Below, piece by piece: positions 25,288 through 35,456 of a stretch of DNA of 64,000 nt (the stretch's first letter is position 1; every line of letters begins with the position of its first letter). The translations under genes were made by a program, and so were the position numbers. This stretch comes from Crocinitomicaceae bacterium (lineage in GTDB: Bacteria > Bacteroidota > Bacteroidia > Flavobacteriales_D > Crocinitomicaceae). The DNA is taken from contig JAMLHA010000009.1 in assembly GCA_023957475.1 (NCBI GenBank), positions 1 to 64,000 on the forward strand. The letters run 5' to 3'. The notes under the pieces were generated by a model. It was not told the DNA's origin. It saw only the letters and a program-made list of their open reading frames with translations, and did no database searches.

Positions 25288-25295
25288 CAAATTTA
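25288..25295 (-). promoter_or_regulatory. Putative -7 element for the PA-domain gene
   Basis: On the minus strand TAAATTTG matches TAnnTTTG and lies 22 nt before the start codon. No TTG at the expected -33 spacing is seen, so confidence is limited. Confidence 0.4.
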
Positions 25296-25315
25296 GTAAA
25301 AAATAAAATAGAATT

Positions 25316-25345
25316 AAAAAAAAAGAGCGCAACTAGCACTCTTTT
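25316..25345 (-). terminator. Intrinsic terminator after sdhB
   Basis: Read on the minus strand, AAAAGAGTGC pairs with GCGCTCTTTT (one G-U pair) around the loop TAGTT and is followed by a run of T. It begins about 25 nt after the sdhB stop and separates the sdh operon from the PA-domain gene. Confidence 0.7.
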
Positions 25346-25370
25346 AACATAATAACAAGTTTTATTGTAA

Positions 25371-26126
25371 TTATTTATCAGATGTAATAGATGCATCTAA
25401 AAATTCTCTATTCAATCGAGCGATGTTTTCTAATGAAATTCCTTTTGGACATTCAACTTCACAAGCACCTGTGTTTGAACAGTTTCCAAACCCTTCTTTA
25501 TCCATTTGTTCAACCATTGCCAACACCCTTTCTTTAGCCTCAACTTTACCTTGTGGTAATAAAGCCAATTGGGAAACTTTAGCAGAGATAAACAACATTG
25601 CTGAAGAGTTCTTACATGTTGCAACACATGCTCCACAACCGATACAAGTAGCTGCATCAAATGCTTTGTCAGCATCATCCTTCGGAATTGGTGTTGCATT
25701 CGCATCTATTGTGTTACCAGATGTGTTTATAGAAATATAACCACCTGCTTGTTGGATTCTATCAAAAGCAGAACGGTCAACGATCAAGTCTTTAATTACA
25801 GGGAAACCTCTTGAACGGAATGGTTCGATATAAATCGTGTCTCCATCATTGAAAGAACGCATGTGCAATTGACAAGTAGTGATGCCTTTTCCTGGTCCGT
25901 GTGGTTCTCCGTTGATAAACATTGAACACATACCACAAATACCTTCACGACAATCGTGGTCAAAAGCAACAGGTTCTTTTCCTTCTGCAATTAATTGCTC
26001 GTTTAACACATCCATCATTTCCAAGAATGACATGTGCTCGCTTATATTATCGACGTTATAGGTTTCGATTTTACCTTTATCGTCACTATTTTTTTGTCTC
26101 CAAACTTTTAATGTTAACTTCATCAT
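25371..26126 (-). CDS. sdhB: Succinate dehydrogenase/fumarate reductase iron-sulfur subunit
   Basis: A 251-residue electron-transfer subunit of complex II. The N-terminal plant-type ferredoxin domain binds 2Fe-2S ([15 protein letters not shown]). The C-terminal domain has [15 protein letters not shown], then [14 protein letters not shown], which ligate the remaining iron-sulfur clusters. It passes electrons between the flavoprotein and the membrane cytochrome b subunit. It is the last gene of the sdhC-sdhA-sdhB operon, read on the minus strand. Another ATG one codon inside the start is equally possible. Confidence 0.95.
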   Translation of the reverse strand: MMKLTLKVWRQKNSDDKGKIETYNVDNISEHMSFLEMMDVLNEQLIAEGKEPVAFDHDCREGICGMCSMFINGEPHGPGKGITTCQLHMRSFNDGDTIYIEPFRSRGFPVIKDLIVDRSAFDRIQQAGGYISINTSGNTIDANATPIPKDDADKAFDAATCIGCGACVATCKNSSAMLFISAKVSQLALLPQGKVEAKERVLAMVEQMDKEGFGNCSNTGACEVECPKGISLENIARLNREFLDASITSDK

Positions 26127-26174
26127 ATTTAGATTTATGATGTTGCCAGGTACGCCATCATACCCGAAAGCATC

Positions 26175-28181
26175 TTATTTATAACTTCTTTGTTTTAATT
26201 CAATACCTTTAAATTCTAACTTTTCTTTGTGTAACACAGCTTCTCCAGGGTTTCCTGTCCATTCCCATGCTGCAACGTAAGCAAAGTTTTTATCATCTCT
26301 CAATGCTTCACCTTCTTCTGTTTGTGACTCTTCACGGAAGTGACCACCACATGATTCAGTTCTGTGCAATGCGTCAACAGCAAATAATTCTGCTAACTCC
26401 ATGAAATCTGCAACACGAGTTGCTTTTTCCAATTCAGGATTCATTTCATTCATTTCACCTGGCACAAAAACATCTTTGTAGAATTCTTCACGGATACGCT
26501 TGATTTCAACAATTGCTTCTTTCAAACCAGCCTCGTTACGAGCCATTCCTACATTGTCCCACATAATTTTTCCTAAAAGGCGGTGGAAATGATCTACTGA
26601 TTTTGTTCCTTTATTATTGATGAAGAATTCCAAACGCTCTTTTACGTTCTTTTCTGCTTCATCAAATTCTGGTGTTTCGGTAGATATTTTACCAGTACGA
26701 ATTTCATGCTGTAAATAATCTCCAATTGTGTATGGCAATACAAAATAACCATCGGCCAAACCTTGCATTAAGGCAGAAGCTCCTAGTCTGTTTGCTCCAT
26801 GGTCAGAGAAGTTTGCTTCCCCAATACAGTAACAACCATCAATTGTTGTCATTAAGTTATAGTCAACCCATAAACCACCCATTGTATAGTGTACCGCAGG
26901 ATAAATCATCATTGGTGTTTTATATGGATTTTGGTCAACAATCTTTTCATACATTTGGAAAAGGTTACCGTATTTAGCTTCAACAATTTTTTCACCCAAC
27001 TCTCTGATTCTATCATCAGATGCATCGTATTCGTGGTGTAAGTTTGCTTGTTCCTTACCATAACGCATAATTGCAGAGCTAAAATCTAAGTAAACTGCTT
27101 CACCTGTTTTGTTAACTCCGTAACCAGCATCACATCTTTCTTTAGCAGCACGTGAAGCAACGTCACGAGGCACTAAGTTTCCAAATGCAGGGTATCTTCT
27201 TTCCAAGTAATAATCTCTATCTTCTGGTTTTATATCCGTTGGTTTCAAACGTCCTTCGCGAATTGCAACCGCATCTTCCATGTTTTTTGGCACCCAAATA
27301 CGACCATCATTACGCAAAGATTCTGACATCAATGTTAATTTTGATTGATAATCACCAGAACGAGGAATACAAGTAGGGTGAATTTGCGTGTAACAAGGGT
27401 TTGCAAAATAGGCTCCTTTTTTGTGTGCTCTCCAAGCTGCAGATGCGTTTGACCCCATTGCATTTGTAGATAAGAAGAATACGTTACCATAACCACCTGT
27501 TCCAAGTACCACAGCATGTGCAGAATGGCGTTCTAATTTACCAGTAACCAAGTTGCGAGCAATAATCCCTCTTGCTTTTCCGTCAACAACAACTAATTCA
27601 AGCATTTCGTGACGGTTATACATCGTGATTTTTCCTTTTGCAATTTGTCTGTTCATGGCAGAATAAGCTCCCAACAACAATTGCTGTCCTGTTTGCCCTT
27701 TCGCATAGAACGTACGAGAAACTTGCACTCCACCAAAAGAACGGTTATCCAACAAACCTCCATATTCACGAGCAAAAGGCACGCCTTGTGCCACACATTG
27801 GTCGATGATGTTTGCAGAAACTTCTGCTAAACGATACGTATTTTCTTCTCTTGAACGGTAGTCACCACCTTTTTCTGTATCATAAAACAAACGGTAAACA
27901 GAGTCACCGTCATTTTGATAATTTTTTGCAGCGTTTATACCTCCTTGAGCAGCAATTGAGTGCGCTCTACGTGGAGAATCTTGAAAACAAAATGCTTTTA
28001 CATTATAGCCCATTTCTGCCAATGATGCAGAAGCAGAACCTCCAGCAAGCCCAGTTCCAACAACAATGATGTCAATATTTCTTCTATTGGCTGGGTTTAC
28101 TAAACCAATGTGGTCTTTATGCGCAGTCCATAAATCTTTTAACTGACCAGTAGGTACTTTTGAATTTAATTCTTTTGACAT
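26175..28181 (-). CDS. sdhA: Succinate dehydrogenase/fumarate reductase flavoprotein subunit
   Basis: A 668-residue FAD-binding subunit that oxidises succinate (or reduces fumarate). The FAD motif is [20 protein letters not shown] near residue 40; [15 protein letters not shown] contains the histidine that carries covalent FAD in the family. Further signatures are [14 protein letters not shown] and [17 protein letters not shown]. The length fits the Bacteroidota/epsilon type paired with a single long cytochrome b. It sits 14 nt after sdhC and 48 nt before sdhB. Confidence 0.95.
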   Translation of the reverse strand: MSKELNSKVPTGQLKDLWTAHKDHIGLVNPANRRNIDIIVVGTGLAGGSASASLAEMGYNVKAFCFQDSPRRAHSIAAQGGINAAKNYQNDGDSVYRLFYDTEKGGDYRSREENTYRLAEVSANIIDQCVAQGVPFAREYGGLLDNRSFGGVQVSRTFYAKGQTGQQLLLGAYSAMNRQIAKGKITMYNRHEMLELVVVDGKARGIIARNLVTGKLERHSAHAVVLGTGGYGNVFFLSTNAMGSNASAAWRAHKKGAYFANPCYTQIHPTCIPRSGDYQSKLTLMSESLRNDGRIWVPKNMEDAVAIREGRLKPTDIKPEDRDYYLERRYPAFGNLVPRDVASRAAKERCDAGYGVNKTGEAVYLDFSSAIMRYGKEQANLHHEYDASDDRIRELGEKIVEAKYGNLFQMYEKIVDQNPYKTPMMIYPAVHYTMGGLWVDYNLMTTIDGCYCIGEANFSDHGANRLGASALMQGLADGYFVLPYTIGDYLQHEIRTGKISTETPEFDEAEKNVKERLEFFINNKGTKSVDHFHRLLGKIMWDNVGMARNEAGLKEAIVEIKRIREEFYKDVFVPGEMNEMNPELEKATRVADFMELAELFAVDALHRTESCGGHFREESQTEEGEALRDDKNFAYVAAWEWTGNPGEAVLHKEKLEFKGIELKQRSYK

Positions 28182-28195
28182 AATTTCTTATTTTA

Positions 28196-29122
28196 TTATC
28201 TCGTTAAATAAATAACTATTGGAATAATCGCGAATAAAGTAGGAACGATAATTGCAAATGCTTTTCCTACCACCTTAATTAATTTATTGTATTTTCTGTG
28301 ATTGATTCCCAATGATTGGAATGCAGAAGAAAAACCATGCATTAAGTGAAATCCTAAAACCATCATGGACAATACATAAATGATTACAGCTACCAAAGCA
28401 TTGCTGTTTGCTGCAATACCTGCTTCTTTCATTTTGTCTTGTCCAAAGAATGCACATACCAAAGAATGTAAATCTTTGTAACCTTCACCGATTTTCATCT
28501 CTGTACCAGAAGCTTTGTAGTTTTCATCGTATTTTTGATAGTTCACATAAAACTCAGGTTTTTTATTGCTATAATCAACTTTTACCTCGTCTGCAGGAAC
28601 ATAATCACCTTTTGTTGTATAGTAATAACTAACAAGTGTGTCTTGAATGCCACCATAAGGACTCATTTGCGGTTTTGCAATGAATTCTTTATGTACCGGC
28701 ATTGGTATAGATGAATGTTTCATTTTCCACCAGAAATGCGACATGTGCAATACAATGAAAATTAAAATCAACGAACCCAAAACAGCCATGCTACGTGAGT
28801 ACCAAGGAATGTTGTTGTGTGGATTCTTGTACACATACTTAACTGGACGAGATTTTTTGTTGTGAATTGTGATTAACACCCCGTCAATTGCATGAAATAG
28901 CACTGATATATATGTTAAATAAGAAAGAATTTTAACAAGCGGGTTTGTTGTCATAAAATGCGCATACTCGTTAAAAGCTCGTTTCCCTTCAACTCCAGGA
29001 ATTGCTATTAATTGAAGATTTCCAAGTAAGTGCCCTACTAGGAATAAACATAAAAATAATCCGGTCAAAGCCATCCACCATTTTTTGGCGACCGAAGAGG
29101 ATAAAATTGCTGATTTGCTCAT
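28196..29122 (-). CDS. sdhC: Succinate dehydrogenase cytochrome b subunit, with inserted loop
   Basis: A 308-residue membrane anchor of complex II (type B, five helices, two hemes) that exchanges electrons with menaquinone. Hydrophobic helices lie near residues 17-40, 64-88, 111-131, 241-262 and 286-306. Histidines suited to heme ligation are H31, H77, H126 and H260/H262. Residues about 137-217 form an extra polar loop between helices 3 and 4, rich in Y, K and D, so the protein is roughly 80 residues longer than the usual family length of about 220-230. The gene starts the sdhCAB operon. Confidence 0.9.
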   Translation of the reverse strand: MSKSAILSSSVAKKWWMALTGLFLCLFLVGHLLGNLQLIAIPGVEGKRAFNEYAHFMTTNPLVKILSYLTYISVLFHAIDGVLITIHNKKSRPVKYVYKNPHNNIPWYSRSMAVLGSLILIFIVLHMSHFWWKMKHSSIPMPVHKEFIAKPQMSPYGGIQDTLVSYYYTTKGDYVPADEVKVDYSNKKPEFYVNYQKYDENYKASGTEMKIGEGYKDLHSLVCAFFGQDKMKEAGIAANSNALVAVIIYVLSMMVLGFHLMHGFSSAFQSLGINHRKYNKLIKVVGKAFAIIVPTLFAIIPIVIYLTR

Positions 29123-29165
29123 AAATAATGATCTGAAATAATTAACTAAATCTTTACTATTTTGA

Positions 29166-29173
29166 CAAATTTA
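29166..29173 (-). promoter_or_regulatory. Putative -7 element for sdhCAB
   Basis: On the minus strand TAAATTTG matches TAnnTTTG, 43 nt before the sdhC start. A TTG at -33 spacing is not seen. The rest of the 29123-29416 gap is AT-rich, with a -7-like TAATTTTG on the plus strand (29377-29384) that could serve the lipoprotein gene; nothing else was recognised. Confidence 0.4.
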
Positions 29174-29416
29174 ATGGTTATGTGTATTTGTTGTCCTGTT
29201 AATATCTAATTTAGACTGAGTTTAAATTAACTTTAAGAAACGAAACAACAACAAACAATTTGATTATCAGTAAAATAAGTTAATAAACAACCAATGATTT
29301 TTATTTTCAAAATTTAATAAATGGAGATAAATTATCTTTTTAACATTTTTTTAATCTATTTACAGCCTTTATTTCATAATTTTGGATTAAATTTATTCTT
29401 TTATTGAACTGTTTTT

Positions 29417-29944
29417 ATGCGAACAATACATAAAATCATATTGGTTGGCTTTTCTGCTGTTCTACTTGGTGGATGTTCATCATCCACTACAAATCAGGTA
29501 GAAAATTCGGAACAATCGGTTTCCGAAAAGATTGCTGTTATCCCCAACAAAATGCTTTCTGTAGAAATTGAAGGTATGACTTGTGAAATGGGTTGTGGTT
29601 CTGAAATTCGTAAAGAATTAACCGCAACAGGTGCTGTAGAACGAGTGAAGTTTGATTTTAAAATGGGTAGAGATGTCAATACTGCCTTTATCTCTTTTGA
29701 TGATTCAAAGATTTCTAAACAAAAAATTGAAGAAATCATTGCTACAATGAATAAAAAGCAATTTACTGTAGGAAGTGCATCTGTTGAAGATTATAAAGCA
29801 GATAATTCTACCAAATCGGCTAATGCTTCTTCTACAACTTCAAAAGTTCAAGTGGATTTTCCAGATATTGAACCAACAGAAGCATTCACGATTAACATTC
29901 CAAATTTTATTGATTTATTACTTGGTGTTTTAATCAGAAAATAA
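29417..29944 (+). CDS. Lipoprotein with heavy-metal-associated-like domain (CxxxC)
   Basis: A 175-residue lipoprotein: the lipobox LLGGC puts the lipid on C20. Residues about 46-120 resemble the HMA (copper-chaperone) fold: MLSVEIEGMTCEMGCGSEI, then an RVKFDF strand and a FISFDDSKISKQKIEEII segment. The two cysteines, C56 and C60, are spaced CxxxC, not the CxxC of copper chaperones and ATPases. The C-terminal 50 residues are S- and T-rich and end in a hydrophobic helix. It may bind a metal in the periplasm or at the outer membrane; no metal transporter gene lies nearby. Confidence 0.75.
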   Translation: MRTIHKIILVGFSAVLLGGCSSSTTNQVENSEQSVSEKIAVIPNKMLSVEIEGMTCEMGCGSEIRKELTATGAVERVKFDFKMGRDVNTAFISFDDSKISKQKIEEIIATMNKKQFTVGSASVEDYKADNSTKSANASSTTSKVQVDFPDIEPTEAFTINIPNFIDLLLGVLIRK

Positions 29945-29995
29945 AAAATGATGTGAATGATCGAGTTGTACCATTCACTTCATCAATTACTCTTT

Positions 29996-30652
29996 TTACA
30001 TTTTAAATGTTACCCCACCATTGAATAATGATTTGCCGTATCCTACCTCAGCATGGATACCAATTTTTTCTGTTGGGAAATACCTGAATCCAACGTGTGG
30101 ACCCACAACAAGCATGACACCGATATCATTACTGTAACTAGCAGTATAAGCGCTTTTAACCAACACAAACAATGGACCTGCTCCTAGTGATAAACCACCA
30201 TAAACATCCATTTTATCCGCAAATGATTTCCCTGTTTTATCTGCAATTAGCTGTAAAAAATGGAAATTTCCAACAAAACTGATTGGAATACCAACACCTC
30301 TGTAAATAGATCCCAATGTTGGTCCATAATACCCTCCCCAATAATTGACACCGTAGTATCCACTACCACCATACAAACCTCCTAGATTCTCTGCAAAACT
30401 GATACCTGCATCAAAACCGATTCCAACATATTTGTGCACACCAAATTCTCCTTGAACAGAAAATACTCCCGAGAAAGGGCTAAAACGACCATAAATACCT
30501 TTGCTGTTTTTTGCAAACCACGAATTGTAATTTGCGATACCCATACTAATTGAAATGTTTTTACTTCCTTTTCCAGCAAAAGCTTGCGCAGTTGCTGTGT
30601 GTGCATTGACCATTAAAATCGATAAAATGGCTCCTACTAAAATTTTTTTCAT
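29996..30652 (-). CDS. Outer-membrane beta-barrel-like exported protein
   Basis: A 218-residue protein with a signal peptide (MKKILVGAIL to TATAQ). The mature part alternates hydrophobic and polar residues, is rich in G, Y and F, and ends with a strand and a terminal aromatic-poor sequence GGVTFKM. This pattern fits a small outer-membrane barrel, although no named family is recognised. It is convergent with the lipoprotein gene; the short gap between them holds a weak hairpin (GTGAATG 29953-29959, CATTCAC 29972-29978). Confidence 0.6.
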   Translation of the reverse strand: MKKILVGAILSILMVNAHTATAQAFAGKGSKNISISMGIANYNSWFAKNSKGIYGRFSPFSGVFSVQGEFGVHKYVGIGFDAGISFAENLGGLYGGSGYYGVNYWGGYYGPTLGSIYRGVGIPISFVGNFHFLQLIADKTGKSFADKMDVYGGLSLGAGPLFVLVKSAYTASYSNDIGVMLVVGPHVGFRYFPTEKIGIHAEVGYGKSLFNGGVTFKM

Positions 30653-30821
30653 GATTGTTGTTTTTATTTTTAATGACTATACAAACGTTCTATTTTTAAA
30701 GATAGTATAAATAGTGTGAAATTTTTATCGAAATCGTGTTGTTAAATGTACATGATGAGTTATTAACACTTCTATTGCTATAATTTTTTAAAAATGCTTT
30801 ATAAAAGGACGATAATAACTG

Positions 30822-30829
30822 TATTTTTG
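30822..30829 (+). promoter_or_regulatory. Putative -7 element before the acidic protein gene
   Basis: TATTTTTG matches the TAnnTTTG consensus and ends 28 nt before the start codon. No TTG with suitable spacing is seen upstream. Confidence 0.4.
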
Positions 30830-30857
30830 AAACACAAACAATATAATATATAGGGGT

Positions 30858-31649
30858 ATGTATCTTTCTCAAAAGGAATTATTAAAGAAAATAGAAGAGA
30901 ATCTAACAAAATTAGAAGCAGCTGAATTGAATTTAACTGAAATTGAAAATCATTTACAGTTGGTTAGAGAATTGTATGATCGCACTATTGTGTTGAGATA
31001 CAAAGCCTTTGAAATTCACTCGTCTGTTGAGGTTAAGCACCCTGTTGTGGAAGAAGTTGCTCCATTTATTGAAGCACAAGAGCCTGCTGTGGAAGATGTT
31101 GTCATTCACGAAGAGGAGATGGAAGAAGACGTGCACTTCAACGAACCAGAAGAGGAGGAAGAAGAAGTTAAAATTGATTTTGATATTTTTGATATTCCAT
31201 CAGAGGAACCTGCTATTGAAGAGGATTTTGCTGACATGACTCAAGAGGAAGCTATTGACGAAGAATCAGAAGATTTCCAAGTGGAAGAACCTGTTTTTGA
31301 GCAAGAACCAGTTGCTATAGCTCCTATAGAAGCTAGTGTTGAAAAAAGTGGCGCGGATTTTGCTACTATTGTTTTTGAAATTAATAGAAATGTAAAAAAT
31401 CAAGTTGGATTTACTCCGCTTTCGTCACTTGTTGGTTCGTTTGGATTGAATGAACGATTGATGTTTATTAATGAGTTGTTTGATGGCTCTAGTGAGTCAT
31501 TTTCGGATGCTGTTAAGTTTTTAGATTCGCGTTCAAGTTTGTCAGAAAGTGCGCAACACATTGATGAATTGGGTCGTCAATTCAATTGGGAACCAGAAAA
31601 TGAAGCTTTGGCAGAGTTTATTCAAAAATTATGTCGCCGATTTGATTAA
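30858..31649 (+). CDS. Acidic conserved hypothetical protein
   Basis: A 263-residue cytosolic protein of unknown function. Residues 1-55 predict a coiled coil or helical hairpin (LLKKIEENLTKLEAAELNLT, LQLVRELYDRTIVLRYKAFE). Residues about 60-175 are a low-complexity acidic linker of E, D, V and P. Residues about 180-263 are a folded helical domain (FEINRNVKNQVGFTPLSSLV, GLNERLMFINELFDG, QFNWEPENEALAEF). The domain order resembles hypothetical proteins of Bacteroidota. The M28 peptidase gene overlaps its end by 8 nt, so translation is probably coupled. Confidence 0.7.
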   Translation: MYLSQKELLKKIEENLTKLEAAELNLTEIENHLQLVRELYDRTIVLRYKAFEIHSSVEVKHPVVEEVAPFIEAQEPAVEDVVIHEEEMEEDVHFNEPEEEEEEVKIDFDIFDIPSEEPAIEEDFADMTQEEAIDEESEDFQVEEPVFEQEPVAIAPIEASVEKSGADFATIVFEINRNVKNQVGFTPLSSLVGSFGLNERLMFINELFDGSSESFSDAVKFLDSRSSLSESAQHIDELGRQFNWEPENEALAEFIQKLCRRFD

Positions 31650-32940
31650 AAATAAATACATAGTAGTCATTGTTGCGCTTTTTTGTACTTCCTTTTCTTT
31701 CTCACAAGTAGATGAAGTTAAAAAAATGGTGCAGCAGCTTTGCTCTCCTTCTTTTCATGGTAGAGGATATGTCAATGGTGGGGATTCTATTGCCGCTGCT
31801 TTTATTGCAAATGCGTTTCAAACGAAAGGATTACAAAAGGTTGGAGCTTCGTACTATCAGCGTTTTTCATTTCCAGTAAATACATTTCCCGACAAAGCGT
31901 CTTTTGTGGTTAAAAAAACAGATAATAGTGAAGAAGCGCTGATTGTTGGTAGGGATGTTTTAGTAAAAGAAAATTCACCTTCTTATCATGGTACGTTGAT
32001 TTATAGAATCGTTCCAACGAAATTGTTGTTTGTTGAGGATAGTATTCAGCAAATTGTTAGAAAAGCAATGGAAGGTAATTCATACAACTCGATAGCTATA
32101 GATTTGAGAGGTGTGGGTAGTGATACCTTGAAAATATTGAAAGGTGTTGAGAAACAGTTTGCGCAATTTGCCCCTGTTGTAGTGATTACAGAAGGTAAAT
32201 TTACTTGGTCGGTGGCTGGTGAGCAGCTCAACAACCCGATTTTTGAATTGCAAGCCAATAAAGCAGATGGTTCACCTATTAAAATTCAGTTGGATGCTAA
32301 ATTGCAGCCAAACCATTCCACTCAAAATGTGGTTGGATTTATACCAGCTAAGAAAAAAACAAAATCAACCATCGTTTTTACTGCTCACTATGATCATTTG
32401 GGAAGATTGGGACAAGAAACGTACTTTCCTGGTGGTAATGACAATGCTAGTGGCACTGCTATGTTGATTGCTTTGGCAGATTATTTTAGCAAAAACCCTA
32501 TGAATTACAACGTGCTTTTTATTGCCTTTGCTGGTGAAGAAATTGGTTTGCTGGGGTCAAAATATTACACAGAAAACCCACTGATGCCGTTAAAAGATAT
32601 TCGATTTTTGATCAACTTAGATATTTTTGGTAGTGGAGAAGATGGAATAACTGTTGTAAATGGCGCTATTTTTCAAGATTATTTTGATTTGCTGACAGCA
32701 ATTAATGATGAAAAACAATTACTGACACAGATTAAAGCCCGTGGTTATGCTGCCAATTCAGACCATTATTGGTTTACCGAAAAAGGAGTGCCTTCTTTCT
32801 TTATTTACACAATGGGTCCCAACAGAAATTACCACGATATTGACGATACTTACGAAAACCTATCTTTTGCCGAAGTAAACGATTTACATACGTTGCTACT
32901 CTCTTTTATTGAGAAAATAGACACACTGAAAAAGAAATAG
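31642..32940 (+). CDS. Secreted M28 family metallopeptidase
   Basis: A 432-residue exported zinc aminopeptidase-like protein. The best start is TTG at 31642: it gives a signal peptide directly (IKNKYIVVIVALFCTSFSFSQ is too long to be anything else) and overlaps the upstream stop by 8 nt; an ATG at 31600 would add a charged tail before it. Metal-binding signatures of M28 are all present: TAHYDHLG, GGNDNASGTA, FAGEEIGLLGS, INLDIFGSG and NYHDIDDTYEN. It probably removes N-terminal residues from peptides in the periplasm or outside the cell. No T9SS sorting domain is visible. Confidence 0.85.
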   Translation: MIKNKYIVVIVALFCTSFSFSQVDEVKKMVQQLCSPSFHGRGYVNGGDSIAAAFIANAFQTKGLQKVGASYYQRFSFPVNTFPDKASFVVKKTDNSEEALIVGRDVLVKENSPSYHGTLIYRIVPTKLLFVEDSIQQIVRKAMEGNSYNSIAIDLRGVGSDTLKILKGVEKQFAQFAPVVVITEGKFTWSVAGEQLNNPIFELQANKADGSPIKIQLDAKLQPNHSTQNVVGFIPAKKKTKSTIVFTAHYDHLGRLGQETYFPGGNDNASGTAMLIALADYFSKNPMNYNVLFIAFAGEEIGLLGSKYYTENPLMPLKDIRFLINLDIFGSGEDGITVVNGAIFQDYFDLLTAINDEKQLLTQIKARGYAANSDHYWFTEKGVPSFFIYTMGPNRNYHDIDDTYENLSFAEVNDLHTLLLSFIEKIDTLKKK

Positions 32941-33093
32941 TTAATTATTTTTACTTACCCTTATTTAGAAAGAATCTAAACAACTATTGTTTAAAACGCT
33001 GATTTTCAATTGGTTGATTACTTTTAAATGATTTGAATATTTCGATAAATAGAAAATCTCTATTGGTCATAGAAAAAATATAGTGACTTAACT

Positions 33094-33124
33094 TTGTTCA
33101 TCTACCACAAAAAAGGTATTTTTG
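33094..33124 (+). promoter_or_regulatory. Promoter for the suf operon
   Basis: TTG at 33094-33096 and TATTTTTG at 33117-33124 are 20 nt apart and match the Bacteroidota -33/-7 pattern. The leader to sufB is about 115 nt long. The remaining part of the 32941-33239 gap is AT-rich and shows no gene or other signal. Confidence 0.65.
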
Positions 33125-33239
33125 CCATACGATTTTATTTTTATTTATACTTAATCTAAATAAGAAAGGGTGTAATAATTGAATAAAAGAATGGTAATAG
33201 GTTTATTAACAACCTGTTGAATAAATTTTAGAAATTTTT

Positions 33240-34685
33240 ATGGGATATACAGAAGAAGAATTAGCGGAAGATCTCAAAAACCAAGAATACAAATATGGTT
33301 TCACTACGGATATTGAGTCCGATGATGCGCCAAAAGGGTTAAATGAAGACATTATTCGCCTAATTTCAAAGAAAAAGGAAGAACCTGAGTGGATGTTGGA
33401 ATACCGATTGAATGCGTATAGAATTTGGTTAACAATGGAAGAACCTATTTGGGCACATGTTTCTTTTGAAAAACCAAATTACCAGGATATTATATTTTAT
33501 TCTGCTCCAAAACAAAATCAAAAAGCAAAGACGTGGGAAGATGTTGATCCAGAATTGAAAGAAACCATGAATAAATTAGGCATCTCTTTGGAAGAGCAAA
33601 AGCGTTTGCAAGGAGTTGCGGTTGACTTTGTTATGGATTCTGTATCTGTTGCCACTTCATTTAAAGAAAAATTAAAAGAATTGGGTATTATCTTCTGCTC
33701 ATTTTCGGATGCAGTGAAAGAACACCCAGATTTGATTCAAAAATACATGAGTTCTGTTGTGCCTGTTACGGACAACTATTATGCAGCACTGAACTCAGCT
33801 GTTTTCTCAGATGGAACGTTTTGTTACATTCCAAAAGGTGTTCGTTGCCCGATGGAACTTTCTACGTACTTTCGAATGAATAAGTCAGGAACAGGTCAGT
33901 TTGAACGTACATTGGTTGTTGCCGATGAAGGTGCTTATTGTTCTTACCTAGAAGGTTGTACAGCACCGCAAAGAGATGAAAATCAGCTACATGCAGCTGT
34001 GGTAGAATTGATTGCTATGGATAATGCAGAAATCAAGTATTCTACGGTACAAAACTGGTATCCAGGTGATAAAAATGGAAAAGGAGGTGTCTATAACTTG
34101 GTAACCAAAAGAGGTTTGTGTGAAAAAGGAGCTAAAATTTCTTGGACACAAGTAGAAACAGGTTCTGCTGTTACTTGGAAATACCCTTCTTGTATTTTAA
34201 AAGGTGATAATTCGGTTGGTGAGTTTTACTCTGTAGCTGTTACCAACAACTTCCAGCAAGCGGACACAGGAACTAAAATGGTGCACATTGGTAAAAACAC
34301 AAAAAGTACGATTATTTCAAAAGGTATTTCAGCAGGCAAATCGCAAAATTCCTATAGAGGGTTGGTACAAATTCATAAAAATGCGGATAATGCTCGTAAC
34401 TTTTCTCAATGTGACTCACTATTGATGACTGACGAGTGTGGAGCGCATACTTTCCCTTATATAGAATGCAAAAACAGTACCGCAAAAATTGAACACGAGG
34501 CAACGACCTCTAAAATTGGTGAAGATCAGATTTTCTACTGTTTGCAACGTGGTATTTCTGAAGAAAAAGCAATTGGTTTAATTGTCAATGGATATTGCAA
34601 AGAAGTTTTAAATAAGTTACCTATGGAGTTTGCTGCTGAAGCACAAAAACTATTGGCAGTTAGTTTAGAAAACTCAGTAGGATAA
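33240..34685 (+). CDS. sufB: Fe-S cluster assembly protein SufB
   Basis: A 481-residue scaffold protein of the SUF iron-sulfur assembly system. SufB forms a complex with SufC and SufD and holds the nascent cluster. Typical stretches are [37 protein letters not shown] and the C-terminal [20 protein letters not shown]. Length fits the family. It is the first gene of sufBCD, with 26 nt to sufC. Confidence 0.95.
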   Translation: MGYTEEELAEDLKNQEYKYGFTTDIESDDAPKGLNEDIIRLISKKKEEPEWMLEYRLNAYRIWLTMEEPIWAHVSFEKPNYQDIIFYSAPKQNQKAKTWEDVDPELKETMNKLGISLEEQKRLQGVAVDFVMDSVSVATSFKEKLKELGIIFCSFSDAVKEHPDLIQKYMSSVVPVTDNYYAALNSAVFSDGTFCYIPKGVRCPMELSTYFRMNKSGTGQFERTLVVADEGAYCSYLEGCTAPQRDENQLHAAVVELIAMDNAEIKYSTVQNWYPGDKNGKGGVYNLVTKRGLCEKGAKISWTQVETGSAVTWKYPSCILKGDNSVGEFYSVAVTNNFQQADTGTKMVHIGKNTKSTIISKGISAGKSQNSYRGLVQIHKNADNARNFSQCDSLLMTDECGAHTFPYIECKNSTAKIEHEATTSKIGEDQIFYCLQRGISEEKAIGLIVNGYCKEVLNKLPMEFAAEAQKLLAVSLENSVG

Positions 34686-34711
34686 TTGAATAGATAATAA
34701 AAGATACAAAA

Positions 34712-35449
34712 ATGATTAAGATAACAAATTTACATGCCTCTATCAATGGCAAAGAGATATTAAAAGGATTGGATTTAGAGGTGAAAGCCGGTGAAGTTCA
34801 TGCAATCATGGGACCTAATGGCGCTGGAAAATCAACATTGGCTTCTATTTTGGCAGGAAGAGAGGATTATGAGGTGACAGAGGGCTCGGTTGATTTTGAT
34901 GGAGTAGATTTATTAGCATTAAACACGGAAGATAGAGCAAGAGAAGGTTTGTTTTTGGCGTTTCAATATCCAGTTGAAATACCAGGTGTTTCAAATGTGA
35001 ATTTTTTGCGTACAGCCTTAAATGAAATACGTGAATACAGAGGGCAGGAGCAAATTCCAGCTAAAGATTTCTTAGCAATGGTGAAAGAAAAATCTAAATT
35101 GGTGGAATTGGATGCTGGATTGGCAAGTCGTGCGGTGAATGAAGGATTTTCTGGAGGCGAAAAGAAACGTAATGAGATTTTTCAAATGGCAATGTTGGAA
35201 CCAAAATTGGCAATCTTAGATGAAACAGACTCTGGCTTGGATATTGATGCTTTGAGAATTGTATCAAATGGTGTAAATGCATTGAAATCGGACAATAACG
35301 CTACAATTGTAATCACTCACTACCAACGTTTGTTGGATTATATCGTTCCTGACTTTGTGCATGTGTTGCACGATGGTAAAATTGTGAAAACTGGTCCAAA
35401 AGAATTGGCGCTAGAATTGGAAGAAAAAGGTTACGATTGGTTAAAGTAA
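34712..35449 (+). CDS. sufC: Fe-S cluster assembly ATPase SufC
   Basis: A 245-residue ABC ATPase that powers SufBCD. Walker A is GPNGAGKST, the signature FSGGEKKRNE and Walker B LAILDETDSGLDID. The sequence FSGGEKKR and the ETDSGLD box are characteristic of SufC and distinguish it from transport ATPases. It lies between sufB and sufD, with only 7 nt to the latter. Confidence 0.95.
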   Translation: MIKITNLHASINGKEILKGLDLEVKAGEVHAIMGPNGAGKSTLASILAGREDYEVTEGSVDFDGVDLLALNTEDRAREGLFLAFQYPVEIPGVSNVNFLRTALNEIREYRGQEQIPAKDFLAMVKEKSKLVELDAGLASRAVNEGFSGGEKKRNEIFQMAMLEPKLAILDETDSGLDIDALRIVSNGVNALKSDNNATIVITHYQRLLDYIVPDFVHVLHDGKIVKTGPKELALELEEKGYDWLK

Positions 35450-35456
35450 AAAAACA

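Noticed and set aside
29953-29978. Hairpin GTGAATG/CATTCAC between the lipoprotein and barrel genes
   Set aside because: The stem is weak, the loop is 12 nt and no immediate T run follows; listed in the gene entry only as a weak feature.
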